From positions 56,739 to 83,363 of the forward strand of contig DHJA01000150.1 in assembly GCA_002404095.1 (NCBI GenBank): 26,625 nucleotides of DNA, in the 5' to 3' direction. A program made the position numbers and the translations under genes. Under the pieces are notes generated by a model. That model was given only the letters and a program-made list of their open reading frames with translations. It was not told where the DNA came from and did not search any database. The DNA comes from Planctomycetaceae bacterium UBA4732 (GTDB lineage Bacteria; Planctomycetota; Planctomycetia; Gemmatales; Gemmataceae). Positions 24,909-26,625 of this stretch are shown one piece after another; position 1 is the stretch's first letter; each line of letters begins with the position of its first letter.

Positions 24909-26625
24909 TTAATTGTCAGTATTTATGACTTGACGAATCTTCTCTTCGATTTCGTGGACGAGGAATGGCCGGCCTTGCACTTTGTTCAAGCCGACGGCGT
25001 CGATCAGGTATTCGGAGCGCAACAGCCGCCGCAATTGGCCCGTATTTAACTCTGGTACAAGCACTTTCTTATAGCGCCCTAGCACATCGCTCGTGTTGCG
25101 CGGCATGGGGTTAAGATAGCGAAAATGGGCGTGCGCCACGCTCAGGCCAGCGGTCTGCGCCCTCCGCACTGCCGTGGCGATGGCGCCAAACGTGCCGCCC
25201 CAGCCGACCACGAGCAAGTCGCCCTCCGTCGGCCCGTCCACGGCCAACTCGGGGATGTCGTCGGCGATGCGGGCGATCTTCTCCGCGCGGGTGCGTACCA
25301 TACGCTCGTGATTAAGCGGGTCATAGCTGACGGCGCCAGTGCCGTCTTCCTTCTCCAGACCGCCGATGCGATGTTCAAGCCCCGGCGCGCCCGGAACGGC
25401 CCAAGGCCTTACATGGCGCTCGTCTCGCTGGTACGGTTGGAACGGCGCATCGCCCCCGGCCGTCGGGCGCCTGACCGGAATGGGCGGCAGATCGGCGGGA
25501 TCGGGGATGCGCCAGGGTTCGGCGCCGACTGCCAGGCACCCGTCCGACAGCACCAGTACCGGCGTCATGTGGGCGACCGCCAAGCGCACCGCTTCGTAAA
25601 CCGTCGCGAAGCAGTCGGCCGGCGACTGCGCGGCTAGCACCGCCGCTGGACATTCGCCGTGCCGTCCGTATAGCGCCTGAAAGAGGTCCGTTTGCTCCGT
25701 CTTCGTCGGCAGACCCAGACTCGGCCCGCCGCGCTGTACGTCGATCACAATGACTGGTAGCTCCGCCATCACCGCCAATCCGATCGCCTCCGACTTGAGC
25801 GATAAGCCGGGGCCGCTCGTTGCCGTCGCGCCGAGGCCGCCGCCAAAGGCGGCGCCGACTGCCGCCCCCATCGCCGCGATTTCGTCCTCCGCCTGAAAAG
25901 TGCGGACGCCATAGCGCTTTAACTCCGCGAGGCGATGCAGTACGTTGGACGCCGGCGCGATCGGATAGGCGGCGTACAGCAGCGGCAGCCCGGACGTGCG
26001 CGCCGCCGCGACAAGACCCAAAGCGAGCGCTTCGTTCCCTGTGACTGTGCGGTAGCGGCCTGCCGGCAGGGGCGCATGGGTAACGCGGACGGCGGCCGGC
26101 ATCGCTTCGGTGGTTTCGCCATAGTGGTAGCCGGCCGTGAGCGCGCGACGGTTGGCCTCCAAAACGGCCGGATTGCGAGCGAATTTGTCCTTGATCCAGT
26201 CAAGCGTCTGCTCAAGCGGCCGCTCGAAAAGCCAGTAGACAAGCCCGAGCGCGAAGAAGTTTTTACAGCGATCAACTTCTCGCTGACTCAGCAGCGGCGG
26301 CGAGCCGGGGTGACGATCGGCGACGGCCTCGCGGTTGAGCGTGGTGATCGGCGCGGCCAACAGCCGCCTACCGCGCAAGGAGCCGTCTTGCAAGGGATCG
26401 GTGATATACCCGGCCTTGGCAAGCTCGGCGAGATGGAAAGCGTCCCGGTTGACGATGAGGATTCCGCCCGAATCGAGGTCTTTCAAATGCGTCTTGAGCG
26501 CCGCCGGGTTCATGGCGACGAGCACGTTCGGCGCGTCACCCGGTGTGAGGATGTCGCTGGATGCGAAGTGGATCTGGAATGCTGAAACCCCCGCGAGCGT
26601 CCCCGCCGGCGCGCGAATCTCGGCC
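24909..26625 (-). CDS. korA: 2-oxoacid:ferredoxin oxidoreductase, fused gamma-alpha subunit (KorA-like), 5' end beyond the window
   Basis: A partial gene: the frame stays open to the right edge, and the codons beyond the internal GTG at 26525 encode family-typical sequence (..GVSAFQIHFASSDILTPGDAPNV before LVAMNPAAL). The true start is therefore outside, and at least 571 residues are present. The N-terminal portion is the C-terminal part of the gamma domain (VAMNPAALKTHL). Next comes the pyrimidine/TPP-contacting alpha domain: YPIAPASNVLHRLAEL, FQAEDEIAAMGAAVGAAF, TSGPGLSLKSEAIGLAVMAELP, VDVQRGGPSLGLPTKTEQTDL. A transketolase-C-like tail follows (GDLLVVGWGGTFGAIATAVRRA, LRSEYLIDAVGLNKVQGRPF). 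It pairs with KorB immediately downstream. No ferredoxin-like delta subunit is visible here. Confidence 0.9.
   Translation of the reverse strand, partial: AEIRAPAGTLAGVSAFQIHFASSDILTPGDAPNVLVAMNPAALKTHLKDLDSGGILIVNRDAFHLAELAKAGYITDPLQDGSLRGRRLLAAPITTLNREAVADRHPGSPPLLSQREVDRCKNFFALGLVYWLFERPLEQTLDWIKDKFARNPAVLEANRRALTAGYHYGETTEAMPAAVRVTHAPLPAGRYRTVTGNEALALGLVAAARTSGLPLLYAAYPIAPASNVLHRLAELKRYGVRTFQAEDEIAAMGAAVGAAFGGGLGATATSGPGLSLKSEAIGLAVMAELPVIVIDVQRGGPSLGLPTKTEQTDLFQALYGRHGECPAAVLAAQSPADCFATVYEAVRLAVAHMTPVLVLSDGCLAVGAEPWRIPDPADLPPIPVRRPTAGGDAPFQPYQRDERHVRPWAVPGAPGLEHRIGGLEKEDGTGAVSYDPLNHERMVRTRAEKIARIADDIPELAVDGPTEGDLLVVGWGGTFGAIATAVRRAQTAGLSVAHAHFRYLNPMPRNTSDVLGRYKKVLVPELNTGQLRRLLRSEYLIDAVGLNKVQGRPFLVHEIEEKIRQVINTDN

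Noticed and set aside
24909..26525. Complete KorA starting at the GTG at 26525
   Set aside because: Codons to the right of this GTG stay open to the window edge and encode typical gamma-domain sequence, so the gene is partial, not complete.

Overview
The window is high-GC bacterial DNA, about 60% G+C by eye. The mix of protein families (a two-subunit KorAB-type oxidoreductase with a fused gamma-alpha chain, long K/E-rich coiled-coil membrane proteins, a small protein with the WPPG(F/Y)FEETAG tail) and several kinds of long palindromic repeats suggest a planctomycete, perhaps Gemmataceae-like. That assignment is inference from family flavour, not a database result. No rRNA, tRNA or CRISPR array is visible. 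The window is almost fully coding, and the longest gap without a gene is 284 bases.

Layout. (1) 36-5830, minus strand: two tandem paralogous APC-superfamily permeases, each with two C-terminal universal-stress-type domains. (2) 5935-7737, plus strand: an M20 zinc peptidase with an in-frame palindromic insertion, then a HIT-family nucleotide phosphorylase/hydrolase. (3) 7764-8465, minus: a HEAT/TPR scaffold protein. (4) 8648-18493, minus: an efflux cluster read in the order membrane fusion lipoprotein, RND pump 2, RND pump 1, amidase. An approximately 183-bp MITE-like element lies between the two pump genes. (5) 18494-18715: a divergent control region with a perfect-armed inverted repeat overlapping the efflux promoter and a 13-codon leader ORF in front of a membrane-bound ferritin gene. 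(6) 18716-20937: the MbfA-like ferritin/VIT1 protein, converging on an MFS transporter. (7) 21090-22901: a membrane-anchored coiled-coil protein. (8) 22914-26625, minus: korA (cut by the right edge), korB, a zinc-ribbon/CBS protein and an orphan antitoxin-like protein.

How the genes work together. The fusion protein plus two HAE1-type RND subunits look like one tripartite efflux system that lacks a local outer-membrane channel. The divergent mbfA-like gene (iron storage/export) shares its control region, so metal or oxidative stress and efflux may be co-controlled. KorA and KorB form a TPP- and ferredoxin-dependent 2-oxoacid oxidoreductase, and the CBS protein directly downstream may sense energy charge. 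The APC-USP pair suggests stress- or nucleotide-gated amino-acid transport.

I did not find a clearly new multi-gene system. The most distinctive signals are the nested mobile palindromes, the leader ORF with the shared operator region, the two-pump efflux operon with a hydrophobic insertion in one pump, and the recently homogenised permease duplication. All start choices were made by reading ribosome-binding sites and paralogue alignment by eye.
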